In this document: positions 16,569 through 24,317 of the stretch, piece after piece
Layout of the letters: every line of letters begins with the position of its first letter
Position numbering within the stretch: the first letter of the stretch is position 1
Notes under the pieces: model-generated
The model's input: only the letters and a program-made list of their open reading frames with translations
Database searches by the model: none
Told to the model about the DNA's origin: nothing
Source: Eikenella halliae
GTDB taxonomy: Bacteria > Pseudomonadota > Gammaproteobacteria > Burkholderiales > Neisseriaceae
NCBI RefSeq assembly: GCF_001648475.1
Contig: NZ_LXSQ01000019.1
Span: 1 to 64,000, forward strand
Direction: 5' to 3'
Length of the DNA stretch: 64,000 nucleotides
Position numbers and translations under genes: made by a program

Positions 16569-16745
16569 CTACGGGTGCGGGGTAACGGTTTCCACCTTGA
16601 TTTGCCCGTCCGGCTGCTTGTGCGTGCGCACATAAGGCGTGGATGATTTCTGCGTGCGGGCTTCGGGACGCGTATCCGTGTGGTCGGGCGTAGCGCAGGC
16701 GACCAGCGCGGTTGCGCCGATAATCGTTAAGAACAGGTGTTTCAT
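16569..16745 (-). CDS. Small 58-residue lipoprotein in the isc cluster
   Basis: ATG at 16745 opens a frame that ends with TAG at 16569. The product begins MKHLFLTIIGATALVAC, a lipoprotein signal with lipobox LVAC (Cys17). The mature part is short, polar and Thr/Pro-rich (TPDHTDTRP...VETVTPHP). The ribosome site AAAGG is partly formed by a kingDUS (16746-16757). No function is recognised. Confidence 0.6.
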   Translation of the reverse strand: MKHLFLTIIGATALVACATPDHTDTRPEARTQKSSTPYVRTHKQPDGQIKVETVTPHP

Positions 16746-16757
16746 TTCAGGCTGCCT
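16746..16757 (-). repeat. DUS of Kingella type (AGGCAGCCTGAA)
   Basis: TTCAGGCTGCCT, the complement of AGGCAGCCTGAA, lies just before a lipoprotein start. Further copies occur at 17039-17050, 20153-20164, 20170-20181 and 20794-20805. The rest of the window uses AGGCTACCTGAA instead. Confidence 0.75.
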
Positions 16758-16892
16758 TTAAATTTTGCACGCGCCGCCTTCGCAGCCGTCGTCGCTGTTT
16801 TCGGGGTCGGTGCCGCCTTCTACGGTGATGCCGTCAAAGCTGTCGAGGAGTGCGTCCAAGTTGTCGAAATCGTCTGTAGTTTGGTCGTTCAT
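16758..16892 (-). CDS. 44-residue acidic Cys-containing protein in the isc cluster
   Basis: ATG at 16892 is chosen because AAGGAATAACC lies right upstream; the longer frame to 16985 starts in intergenic DNA. The protein is very acidic (DDFDNLDALLDSFDG...) and ends GCEGGACKI. The two C-terminal cysteines could bind iron or zinc. It sits between iscS and iscU, like other tiny acidic isc-associated proteins, but the family is not recognised. Confidence 0.6.
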   Translation of the reverse strand: MNDQTTDDFDNLDALLDSFDGITVEGGTDPENSDDGCEGGACKI

Positions 16893-16947
16893 GGTTATTC
16901 CTTGTGTGTGCAGGCTGCTTTTGGGCGGAGCAACCTTGCCCGCGCGG

Positions 16948-17001
16948 TATAGCGGAGTAGAATTGCAATGATACGGCGTTGCCAACGCCCTTATGTACTA
17001 C
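16948..17001. mobile_element. Half Correia-like element
   Basis: TATAGCGGAGTAGAATTGCAATGATACGGCGTTGCC resembles the left half of the 15358 and 33061 copies. No right end follows. Confidence 0.4.
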
Positions 17002-17007
17002 CCATAA

Positions 17008-17301
17008 TCAAAGATATGCCGTCAGATGCAGGCTGCTTTTCAGGCTGCCTGAAAAACGGTTGCCGTGCGGCGCATCGCCCTGCGGCGAGATTTTGCCGTC
17101 CAACAGCCACGGGGCAACGTGTTTCGCCTGTGTTTGGTACACATTGGGATAGCCGCCTTTGTTTTCGGTCTGCTCGGCGTGCCCTGCTTGGCAAAGTTCG
17201 TTCAGCCAATCCGCACTGAAAACACCGAACTCCCACGAGGCGATGAGGTGCGGCTCTTGCCTGTACGCATCGCTGAAACCGGTTATCCACCAGCCCAGCA
17301 T
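17008..17301 (-). CDS. Hypothetical protein in the isc cluster
   Basis: This 97-residue protein starts MLGWWITGFSDAYRQ, with a strong AAGGAGC before the ATG. The middle has conserved-looking segments (LIASWEFGVFSADWLNELCQ, KGGYPNVYQTQAKHVAPWL). The C-terminal RFSGSLKSSLHLTAYL is encoded largely by king-type DUS sequence at 17027-17053, suggesting that the frame was extended by DUS insertion. Function unknown. Confidence 0.6.
   Translation of the reverse strand: MLGWWITGFSDAYRQEPHLIASWEFGVFSADWLNELCQAGHAEQTENKGGYPNVYQTQAKHVAPWLLDGKISPQGDAPHGNRFSGSLKSSLHLTAYL
17027..17053. repeat. Overlapping king3, king and sim type DUS
   Basis: TGCAGGCTGCTT (17027-17038), TTCAGGCTGCCT (17039-17050) and AGGCTGCCTGAA (17042-17053) are three non-Eikenella DUS dialects in a row. 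Confidence 0.7.
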
Positions 17302-17387
17302 GATTTGCTCCTTGTGTTATCGGTTTTCAGGTAGCCTGAAACGCGAACTTAAACGTTCACACTCCATTGCCAAAGTGCAGGCTGCTT

Positions 17388-18602
17388 TTAATGCGCCGCC
17401 CATTCAATCGAATTCAAATCAATCCCGTCTTTAAACATTTCCCACAACGGAGAAAGCTCACGTAGTTTGCCGATTTTAGATTTAATCAGCTCTGCGGCAA
17501 ACTGCACTTCTTCTTCGGTGGTCATGCGGCCGAAGGTAATGCGCAGGGAGGAATGCGCCAGTTCGTCGTTGCGGCCGAGCGCGCGCAGGACGTAGCTGGG
17601 TTCGAGCGAAGCGGAGGTGCAGGCGGAGCCGCTGGATACGGCGAGTTCTTTCACGGCCATAATCAGGCTTTCGCCTTCGACGAAGTTGAAGCTGACGTTC
17701 AGGTTGTTCGGGGTGCGGTGTTCGAGGTCGCCGTTGATATAGACTTCTTCGATGCCTTCGATGCCTTTGAGGAAGATGTCGCGCAGTTTGCGGTAGTGCG
17801 CCATGTCTTGCTCGAGTTCTTCTTTGGCGATGCGGAAGGCTTCGCCCATGCCGACGATTTGGTGGGTCGGCAGGGTGCCGCTGCGGAAGCCGCGTTCGTG
17901 GCCGCCGCCGTGCATTTGGGCTTCGAGGCGGACGCGGGGTTTGCGGCGGACGTACAGCGCGCCGATGCCTTTGGGGCCGTACACTTTGTGGCCGGACATG
18001 GACAGCAAGTCGATTTTGGCGGCTTCCACGTCCACGGGCACTTTGCCGCAGGCTTGGGCGGCATCGACGTGGAAGACGATTTTGCGTTCGCGGCAGATTT
18101 CGCCGATGGCGGGAATGTCTTGCACCACACCGATTTCGTTGTTCACCCACATCACGGAAATCAGAATGGTGTCGGGGCGGATGGCGGCTTTGAGTTCTTC
18201 CAAATCAATCAGGCCGTTTTCCTGAACGCCGAGGTAGGTGACTTCAAAACCTTGGCGTTCGAGTTCGCGCATGGTGTCGAGCACGGCTTTGTGTTCGGTT
18301 TTGACGGTGATGAGGTGTTTGCCTTTGGTTTTGTAGAAATTTGCCGCGCCTTTGATGGCGAGGTTGTCGGACTCGGTCGCACCGCTGGTGAAGATGATTT
18401 CTTTGGGATCGGCGTTAATCAGGGCGGCAATGTCGGCGCGGGCTTTTTCGACGGCTTCTTCTGCTTCCCAGCCAAATGCGTGGCTGTTGGAAGCAGGGTT
18501 GCCGAAGGTTTCGGTTAGGTAGGGAATCATTTTTTCGGCCACGCGTTTGTCAACGGGTGTGGTGGCGGCGTAGTCGAGGTAGATGGGGGTTTTGATGGTC
18601 AT
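17388..18602 (-). CDS. iscS: Cysteine desulfurase IscS
   Basis: This 404-residue PLP enzyme removes sulfur from cysteine and passes it to IscU, and to tRNA thiolation. The PLP lysine lies in SMSGHKVYGPKG, and the catalytic Cys in SGSACTSASLEPSYVL. A king3-type DUS overlaps the 3' end and no Eikenella DUS lies within it, unlike many genes here; import from a Kingella-like donor is likely. AAGAGAACATC precedes the ATG. Confidence 0.97.
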   Translation of the reverse strand: MTIKTPIYLDYAATTPVDKRVAEKMIPYLTETFGNPASNSHAFGWEAEEAVEKARADIAALINADPKEIIFTSGATESDNLAIKGAANFYKTKGKHLITVKTEHKAVLDTMRELERQGFEVTYLGVQENGLIDLEELKAAIRPDTILISVMWVNNEIGVVQDIPAIGEICRERKIVFHVDAAQACGKVPVDVEAAKIDLLSMSGHKVYGPKGIGALYVRRKPRVRLEAQMHGGGHERGFRSGTLPTHQIVGMGEAFRIAKEELEQDMAHYRKLRDIFLKGIEGIEEVYINGDLEHRTPNNLNVSFNFVEGESLIMAVKELAVSSGSACTSASLEPSYVLRALGRNDELAHSSLRITFGRMTTEEEVQFAAELIKSKIGKLRELSPLWEMFKDGIDLNSIEWAAH

Positions 18603-18689
18603 GATGTTCTCTTTTAGGTGTGGTTGTGTAATTCATTCATAGTTGGAGCACATTCCCAGAGCGGCAAACCAGCGCCGCAGAGAAGTGCT

Positions 18690-19145
18690 TTAGCTATAGC
18701 GGATATGGGTAAGGCTGATGGCAGCCTCATGATGGCGGTGGCTAGCCCTTTTATCCAGCACGTCTTGCAGGGAGACACTGTTCAGGTAGCCTTGGATGGT
18801 TTGATTGAGACTTTCCCACAAATCGTGCGTGAGACAGGGCGCGCCTTTGTGGCAGTTGGTTTGGCCGCCGCAGCGGGTGGCGTCCAACTTGTCTTCGGCG
18901 GCGTGGATGATTTCGGCAATGTTAATGCTGCCGGGCTGTCGGCTGAGCAGATAGCCGCCGCCGGGCCCGCGCACGCTTTCTACCAGCCCGGCACGGCGCA
19001 GTTTGCCGAAAAGCTGCTCGAGGTAGGATAAGGAAATATTCTGCCGACCGCTGATGGCATTGAGGCTGACGGGATTTTCGCACCCATACAGCGCCAAATC
19101 CAGCATGGCGGTTACGGCGAAACGGCCTTTGGTGGTTAATCGCAT
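18690..19145 (-). CDS. iscR: Rrf2-family regulator IscR
   Basis: This 151-residue winged-helix regulator carries [2Fe-2S] ligands at Cys92, Cys98 and Cys104, the same spacing as in E. coli. ATG 19145 (MRLTTKGRF) is the family start. The longer frame from 19208 is rejected because it overlaps the promoter and the IscR site. It controls the isc genes that follow. An Eikenella DUS (near 18783-18794) lies inside the coding sequence, so this gene looks native. Confidence 0.95.
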   Translation of the reverse strand: MRLTTKGRFAVTAMLDLALYGCENPVSLNAISGRQNISLSYLEQLFGKLRRAGLVESVRGPGGGYLLSRQPGSINIAEIIHAAEDKLDATRCGGQTNCHKGAPCLTHDLWESLNQTIQGYLNSVSLQDVLDKRASHRHHEAAISLTHIRYS

Positions 19146-19179
19146 AGGGCTATGGTCTTGTTGCATCAGGGGGATGCGG

Positions 19180-19212
19180 ATTTTCCAATACCCAAGTGAT
19201 TTAGTCAAGTAT
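19180..19212 (-). promoter_or_regulatory. iscR promoter with IscR type 1 binding site
   Basis: On the minus strand the 25-base sequence at 19188-19212 matches the IscR type 1 site ATASYYGACTRWWWYAGTCRRSTAT at 23 of 25 positions. It overlaps a -35 TTGACT (19203-19208) and, 17 bases on, a -10 GAAAAT (19180-19185). The cluster-bound form should repress the promoter. Confidence 0.8.
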
Positions 19213-19228
19213 AGATACTGCCCGGCAT

Positions 19229-19319
19229 GAAAGCAGGCTACCTGAAAACGATGTTTCGGCGTAGCCGAAGCAAAGTTTCTGCGAAGCTAAAACGACGTTT
19301 CGGCTTTTTCAGGTAGCCT
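19229..19319. terminator. DUS pair flanking a spacer repeat
   Basis: CAGGCTACCTGAAAA near 19229-19243 and TTTTTCAGGTAGCCT ending at 19319 enclose about 60 bases. The spacer carries AAGTTTCTGCGAAGCTAAAA (19273-19292), also seen at 33195. It lies after the glnS fragment. Confidence 0.5.
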
Positions 19320-19337
19320 TCACATCCGACACAGGGC

Positions 19338-19631
19338 TTATTGTGCTTTCGCCTGCCAAGTGTCGCGCAACCCCACCGTTTTGTTAAACACGGGTTTGCC
19401 TTTCGCGTGGTCTTTGCGGTCGGTGACGAAATAGCCCAGCCGTTCAAACTGCCAGCGGCTCTCCGCAGGCAAATCGTTGGCGGCGGCTTCAACGTAGGCG
19501 GTGATTTCTCTAGCTGATTCGGGGTTGAGGAAATCGGTGAACGGCAGGTATGCGCCGTCTTCACCGCGCACGGCATCAGGGCGGGGTTCGGTGAACAGGC
19601 GGTCGTACAGGCGCACGGTGGCGGGAACGGC
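19338..19631 (-). pseudogene. glnS: glnS 3' fragment (duplicated)
   Basis: About 96 C-terminal residues of glutaminyl-tRNA synthetase, from AVPATVRLYDRL to DTWQAKAQ-stop, are repeated here without the rest of the gene. The stretch lines up with 20809-21102 at a constant offset of 1471 bases, with no gaps and an estimated identity near 93% by eye. Its 5' end abuts the parE fragment on the opposite strand near 19631. It is followed by Eikenella DUS, so it may be the original native 3' end. Confidence 0.85.
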
Positions 19632-20117
19632 CTGCGCTACGGCAAAATCGCCATTTTGTCGGATGCCGATGTGGACGGATCGCACATCCAAGTGCTGCTG
19701 CTCACCCTGTTTTACCGCCACTTCCCCGCGCTGATCCGCCACGGCCATATCTACGTTGCCCAGCCGCCGCTGTTCCGCGTGGACGTAAACGCCCAAGGCA
19801 AAGGCCGCCCCGCGCGCAAATTCTACGCGCTCGACCAGGGCGAACTCGAAGGCATCTTAGAACGGCTCGCCGCCGAAAAAGTTAAGGAATCCGCCTATTC
19901 CATCAGCCGTTTCAAAGGCCTGGGCGAAATGAACCCCGACCAGCTCAAAGACACCACCATGAACCCCGACACCCGCCGCCTGCTGCGCGTCGGCATCCCC
20001 GAGCACGACAGCGAAACCACGCTCGCCGCCTTCACCCGCCTGATGGGCAAAGGCGAAGCCGCCGCCCGCCGCAGCTGGATGGAAGCCGAAGGCGACCGGG
20101 TGGAAGCGGATATTTAG
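19632..20117 (+). pseudogene. parE: parE 3' fragment (topoisomerase IV subunit B)
   Basis: The frame reads LRYGKIAILSDADVDGSHIQ at its start and SRRSWMEAEGDRVEADI-stop at its end, which is the TOPRIM half and C-terminus of ParE. It lacks a start and the N-terminal ATPase and DNA-binding parts, so it is not functional alone. It abuts the glnS fragment, which points the other way. King-type DUS follows, suggesting a Kingella-like donor. A full parE is not in the window. Confidence 0.85.
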
Positions 20118-20120
20118 GTT

Positions 20121-20183
20121 TTCAGGCAGCCTGAAACCGTTTTGGCGCGTAAAGGCAGCCTGAAAACCTTTCAGGCTGCCTTT
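20121..20183. terminator. King/sim-type DUS cluster with terminator-like pair
   Basis: TTCAGGCAGCCTGAA (20121-20135) is followed by AAAGGCAGCCTGAAAACCTTTCAGGCTGCCTTT at 20151-20183, whose two arms form a long stem. It ends the parE fragment. Confidence 0.65.
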
Positions 20184-20203
20184 ACGTCCGTCTGAAAGCG
20201 GAT

Positions 20204-20713
20204 TTACGGCACGATGTTTACTTTCACGTTACGCACATTGAAGGTGTCGATAAAGACCTCGTCTTGGCTCGAGCACACCTCAAAGCTGGTTCCAAAGAAA
20301 CCGAGGGGTGCCTCGTCTTCAATACTGCCGTCTACGAACCGGTAGATTTTGGTCTGCCAGCCGGTATAGCCGCCGAAGGTGTTTTTGGCGTTCACTTCTG
20401 CGCACACTACGTAATATTCGTTGGTTTTCAACTCTCTGGGTGTTTCTGGCGGATATGTATTTGCCAGAGGATTGTATATTTGGAACACTTTGTGCGGCGT
20501 GCCGATGCGGATTTTCGCGCTGTCGGGGTCGAGCAGGGTGTCGTTGAGGTATTGGCGGATTTGCCGTTGGTAGTTTCTGGGGTAGCTGCCGTAGTTTGCG
20601 CTGCGCACGGTTTTCATGCTGACTTGCGCGGACGGGGGCGTGTAGGCGCAGGCGGCTAAGAGTAGGGACAGGCTGCCGATCAGGGCGGCGCGGGTGGGAA
20701 GTTTGGTTGTCAT
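20204..20713 (-). CDS. Lipoprotein of unknown function
   Basis: ATG 20713 with AAAAGGAAAGAAAAT upstream gives 169 residues; the frame from 20830 overlaps glnS and is rejected. A signal peptide ends in lipobox LLAAC (Cys22 of the preprotein). The mature part has PRNYQRQIRQYLNDTLLDPDSAKIRIGTPHKV, a pattern common in small outer-membrane lipoproteins, but the family is not named. It lies within the foreign-DUS zone. Confidence 0.7.
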   Translation of the reverse strand: MTTKLPTRAALIGSLSLLLAACAYTPPSAQVSMKTVRSANYGSYPRNYQRQIRQYLNDTLLDPDSAKIRIGTPHKVFQIYNPLANTYPPETPRELKTNEYYVVCAEVNAKNTFGGYTGWQTKIYRFVDGSIEDEAPLGFFGTSFEVCSSQDEVFIDTFNVRNVKVNIVP

Positions 20714-20811
20714 ATTTTCTTTCCTTTTGGTTTTGGGGTGGGACGATGTTTTCGCTTCGCTATTTTTCAGACTGCCATTTTGGCGAACGGCGAAGGCAGC
20801 CTGAAATGCGT

Positions 20812-22503
20812 TTAAGCTTTGGCCTGCCAAGTGTCTTTCAGCGTAACCGTGCGGTTGAACACGGGTTTGCCTTTCGCGTGATCTTTGCGGTCGGTAACGA
20901 AATAGCCCAGCCGTTCAAACTGCCAGCGGCTCTCCGCAGGCAAATCGTTGGCGGCGGCTTCAACGTAGGCGGTGATTTCTTTAGCCGATTCGGGGTTGAG
21001 GAAATCGGTAAACGGCAGGTATGCGCCGTCTTCGCCACGCACGGCATCGGGGCGTTCCACGGTGAACAGGCGGTCGTACAGGCGCACGGTGGCGGGCACG
21101 GCATGTTCGGCGGAGAGCCAGTGGATAACGCCTTTTACTTTGCGGCCTTCGGGGTTTTTGCCCAAGGTGTCGTAATCCAAGCTGCATTTGAGTTCGACGA
21201 TGTTGCCGGCGGCGTCTTTCACCACTTCGTCGCACTTCATCACATAGCTGTGGCGCAGGCGCACTTCACCGCCAAGGGTCAGGCGTTTCCAGCCTTTGGG
21301 CGGGTTTTCGCTGAAATCGTCGGCTTCGATGTAGAGCGTGGACGAAATCGGCAGTTCGCGGCTGCCCATGTCTTCGCGGTTCGGATGGTAGGGCGCGGTG
21401 CGGCTTTCGGCTTGGGCTGCATCGTAGTTGGTAAGCGTTACCTTGAGCGGGTTGAGCACGGCCATCATGCGCGGGGCGGAGTTTTCCAACTCTTCGCGAA
21501 TCGCGCCTTCCAACACGCTCATATCGACCACGTTTTCAGATTTGGAAATACCGGCGCGTTTGGCAAACAGGCGCAGGCCTTCGGGCGTGTAGCCGCGGCG
21601 GCGCATGCCGGAAATCGTCGGCATACGCGGGTCGTCCCAGCCGGCAACGTGGCCTTCTGAAACCAGTTGATTCAGTTTGCGCTTGGAGGTGATGGAATAC
21701 AGAAGCTCCAAACGGGAAAACTCGTATTGGCGCGGGCGGGTGGCGTGCGGCGCGGGGATGTTGTCCAACACCCAGTCGTAAAGCGGGCGGTGGGCTTCAA
21801 ATTCGAGCGTACACAAGGAATGCGTGATACCTTCGATAGCATCGGAAATGCAATGCGTGTAGTCGTACATCGGGTAGATGCACCATTTGTCGCCGGTATT
21901 GTGGTGATGGGCGCGGCGGATGCGGTAGATGACGGGGTCGCGCATATTGATGTTGCCTGATGCCATGTCGATTTTCAGGCGCAGGGTTTTGCTGCCGTCA
22001 GGGAACTCGCCGTTTTTCATGCGTGTGAACAAGTCGAGGTTTTCTTCGACGCTGCGGTCGCGGTAAGGGCTGTTTTTGCCGGGTTCGGTCAGCGTACCAC
22101 GGTATTCGCGCATTTCTTCGGGCGTCAAATCATCGACATACGCTTTGCCGTCTTTGATTAAACCGACGGCGTAGTCGTAAAGCTGGTCGAAATAATTGGA
22201 AGCGAAACGCGGTTCACCCGCCCAATGGAAACCGAGCCACTCGACATCTTCTTTGATGGCGTTGACGTATTCGTCGTTTTCTTTTTCGGGGTTGGTGTCG
22301 TCGAAACGCAGGTTGCACAAGCCGTCGTAAATATACGCCAAACCGAAGTTCAGGCAGATGGATTTGGCGTGACCGATGTGCAGGTAGCCGTTGGGTTCGG
22401 GCGGGAAACGGGTTTGGATGGCGCTGTGTTTGCCGCTTTTGAGGTCTTCTTCGATGATGGTACGGATGAAGTGGTTATCGGCGAATTGGTCTTTATTGAG
22501 CAT
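20812..22503 (-). CDS. glnS: Glutaminyl-tRNA synthetase
   Basis: This 563-residue class I enzyme charges tRNA-Gln in the cytoplasm. The HIGH motif is PPEPNGYLHIGHAKS (about residues 34-48), and the KMSKS-like motif appears as SITSKRKLNQL (about 268-278). Codon 1 is ATG at 22503. It ends DTWQAKA-stop with a king-type DUS immediately after (20794-20805), unlike the fragment at 19338, so the 3' end may be imported. Confidence 0.97.
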   Translation of the reverse strand: MLNKDQFADNHFIRTIIEEDLKSGKHSAIQTRFPPEPNGYLHIGHAKSICLNFGLAYIYDGLCNLRFDDTNPEKENDEYVNAIKEDVEWLGFHWAGEPRFASNYFDQLYDYAVGLIKDGKAYVDDLTPEEMREYRGTLTEPGKNSPYRDRSVEENLDLFTRMKNGEFPDGSKTLRLKIDMASGNINMRDPVIYRIRRAHHHNTGDKWCIYPMYDYTHCISDAIEGITHSLCTLEFEAHRPLYDWVLDNIPAPHATRPRQYEFSRLELLYSITSKRKLNQLVSEGHVAGWDDPRMPTISGMRRRGYTPEGLRLFAKRAGISKSENVVDMSVLEGAIREELENSAPRMMAVLNPLKVTLTNYDAAQAESRTAPYHPNREDMGSRELPISSTLYIEADDFSENPPKGWKRLTLGGEVRLRHSYVMKCDEVVKDAAGNIVELKCSLDYDTLGKNPEGRKVKGVIHWLSAEHAVPATVRLYDRLFTVERPDAVRGEDGAYLPFTDFLNPESAKEITAYVEAAANDLPAESRWQFERLGYFVTDRKDHAKGKPVFNRTVTLKDTWQAKA

Positions 22504-22587
22504 GGTTTGGGCTACCTGAAAATAATGATGGTCGGGCGGATTTTACCTGAAAGCGCGGGCGGCTGTCAGATGCGGCGTTGGCTAAAA

Positions 22588-22629
22588 TTTTTCAGGTAGC
22601 CTTTGATAACGCAGAGGCTACCTGAAAAA
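22588..22629. terminator. Inverted DUS pair, terminator of pncA
   Basis: TTTTTCAGGTAGCC (22588-22601) pairs with GGCTACCTGAAAAA (22616-22629), between pncA (ends 22642) and glnS. Confidence 0.65.
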
Positions 22630-22641
22630 CGCGAACCCAAG

Positions 22642-23238
22642 CTAATCGGCCAGCGAAAAATTCGGATGCGCCAGCAGTTCGGCTTTTTTGGCGGCGAAGC
22701 CTGCAGCATCGATAGCACGGGTGGCGTGCTCGAGCAGGCGCACGCGGAAGCCTTCGGCGAGCGCGTCGGCCATGCTGAAATACACGCAGAAATCGGCAGC
22801 CAGCCCCGCCACATCAATATCGGTTACGCCGTGGGCGCGCAAATAGGCGGCAAGCTGGGTGCTGCGACGGCGGCCGTTGTCGTAAAACGCGCTGTAGCTG
22901 TCGGTGTGCTTGTCCATGCCCTTGCGGAACACGGCGGCGATGGGCGTGGTGTTGAGCTCGGGATGGAACGCTGCTCCGCTGCTGCCGGCAATACAGTGGT
23001 CCGGCCACAGCACTTGCTCCAAACCGTGCAGGTTGATGACGTCGAACGGCTTTTTACCGGCATGGGCGGAGGCGAAGCTCTCGTGTCCGGCGGGATGCCA
23101 GTCTTGCGAGGCCACCACCAGCGGATAGCCGCCGATAATCCGGTTTACCGGCTCGATAATGGCATCGCCTTCGGCCACAGGCAGGCGGCCGCTTGGCATG
23201 AAGTCGTTTTGGATATCGACAAGAAGAAGGGCTCGCAT
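22642..23238 (-). CDS. pncA: Nicotinamidase / pyrazinamidase
   Basis: This 198-residue cysteine hydrolase converts nicotinamide to nicotinate in NAD salvage. Asp8 (LLVDIQNDF), Lys106 (FRKGMDK) and Cys151 (GLAADFCVYF) form the expected triad, and Asp46, His48 and His81 fit the metal site. TTAGGAGAAAACC precedes the ATG. It is immediately upstream of a DUS pair that ends the transcript. Confidence 0.93.
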   Translation of the reverse strand: MRALLLVDIQNDFMPSGRLPVAEGDAIIEPVNRIIGGYPLVVASQDWHPAGHESFASAHAGKKPFDVINLHGLEQVLWPDHCIAGSSGAAFHPELNTTPIAAVFRKGMDKHTDSYSAFYDNGRRRSTQLAAYLRAHGVTDIDVAGLAADFCVYFSMADALAEGFRVRLLEHATRAIDAAGFAAKKAELLAHPNFSLAD

Positions 23239-23261
23239 GGTTTTCTCCTAAGTTAAATAGC

Positions 23262-23298
23262 TTTCAGGTAGCCTTCTTGCAAACAGGCTACCTGAAAA
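23262..23298. terminator. Inverted DUS pair, terminator of dapD
   Basis: TTTCAGGTAGCCT (23262-23274) pairs with AGGCTACCTGAAAA (23285-23298), between dapD (ends 23308) and pncA. Confidence 0.6.
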
Positions 23299-23307
23299 TC
23301 CGGCAAG

Positions 23308-24129
23308 CTACACGCCGCGCAGCAGTTCGTTCACGCTGGTTTTGGCGCGGGTTTGCGCGTCTACTTTCTTCACGATGACGGCGCAGTATAGGCTGTGCGT
23401 GCCGTCTTTGGCGGGCAGGCTGCCGGACACCACCACCGAACCGGCGGGCACGCGGCCGTAGTGGATTTCGCCGGTTTCACGGTCATAAATTTTGGTGGAC
23501 TGGCCGATGTACACGCCCATGGAAATCACGCTGCCCTCTTCCACTATCACGCCTTCCACAATTTCGCTGCGCGCGCCGATGAAGCAGTTGTCTTCAATAA
23601 TGGTGGGCGCGGCCTGCAAAGGCTCTAGCACGCCGCCGATGCCCACGCCGCCGCTCAGGTGCACGTTTTTGCCGATTTGCGCACAAGAGCCCACGGTGGC
23701 CCAAGTGTCCACCATCGTGCCCTCGTCCACATAGGCACCGATGTTCACATAAGAGGGCATCAGCACCACGTTTTTGCCGATGAAGCTGCCGCGTCGCGCC
23801 ACGGCGCCGGGCACGGCGCGGAAACCGGCTACCTGAAACTGCTGCGGAATCCAATCGGCGAATTTAGTCGGCACTTTGTCAAAATATTTACTCACCCCGT
23901 CGCTGGATACTTCGTTATCGGCAATGCGGAAGGAAAGCAGCACGGCCTTTTTCGCCCACTCGTTCACTTTCCACTGCCCCACGCCCTGCCGCTCGGCCAC
24001 GCGCAGGCTGCCGGAATCGAGCTGATAAATCGTATCGAGCACGGCTTCTTTCACTTCGGCGGAAACGCTGTGCGGGGTAATTTCGGCGCGCTGTTCAAAC
24101 GCGGTTTCGATGATATTTTGTAGAGACAT
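23308..24129 (-). CDS. dapD: Tetrahydrodipicolinate N-succinyltransferase
   Basis: This 273-residue left-handed beta-helix enzyme adds a succinyl group in the succinylase branch of lysine and diaminopimelate synthesis. Hexapeptide repeats are clear (IGKNVVLMPSYVNIGAYVDEGTMVDTWATVGSCAQIG, about residues 120-155). GRVPAGSVVVSGSLP is typical. It starts at ATG 24129 with AAGGAAAAACC upstream. An internal DUS encodes FQVAGF. Confidence 0.96.
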   Translation of the reverse strand: MSLQNIIETAFEQRAEITPHSVSAEVKEAVLDTIYQLDSGSLRVAERQGVGQWKVNEWAKKAVLLSFRIADNEVSSDGVSKYFDKVPTKFADWIPQQFQVAGFRAVPGAVARRGSFIGKNVVLMPSYVNIGAYVDEGTMVDTWATVGSCAQIGKNVHLSGGVGIGGVLEPLQAAPTIIEDNCFIGARSEIVEGVIVEEGSVISMGVYIGQSTKIYDRETGEIHYGRVPAGSVVVSGSLPAKDGTHSLYCAVIVKKVDAQTRAKTSVNELLRGV

Positions 24130-24228
24130 GGTTTTTCCTTGCAGGTGATGGGTGATACGGCGGATTCACTTCTGCAGAAGCGTGACAGCCCGGTACTAAA
24201 GCAGGTTTATCCGCCATAGAGTAAGCGG

Positions 24229-24257
24229 GAGGCTACCTGAAATTTTCAAGTAGCCTG
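24229..24257. terminator. Imperfect DUS pair, terminator of aat
   Basis: AGGCTACCTGAAA (24230-24242) faces TTTCAAGTAGCCT (24244-24256), with one mismatch. Confidence 0.45.
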
Positions 24258-24317
24258 CAATCTGAAACAGCCGATATTGTGCCATGTAACACGCCTCTTG
24301 CGAACCGGTTTCGGCAA

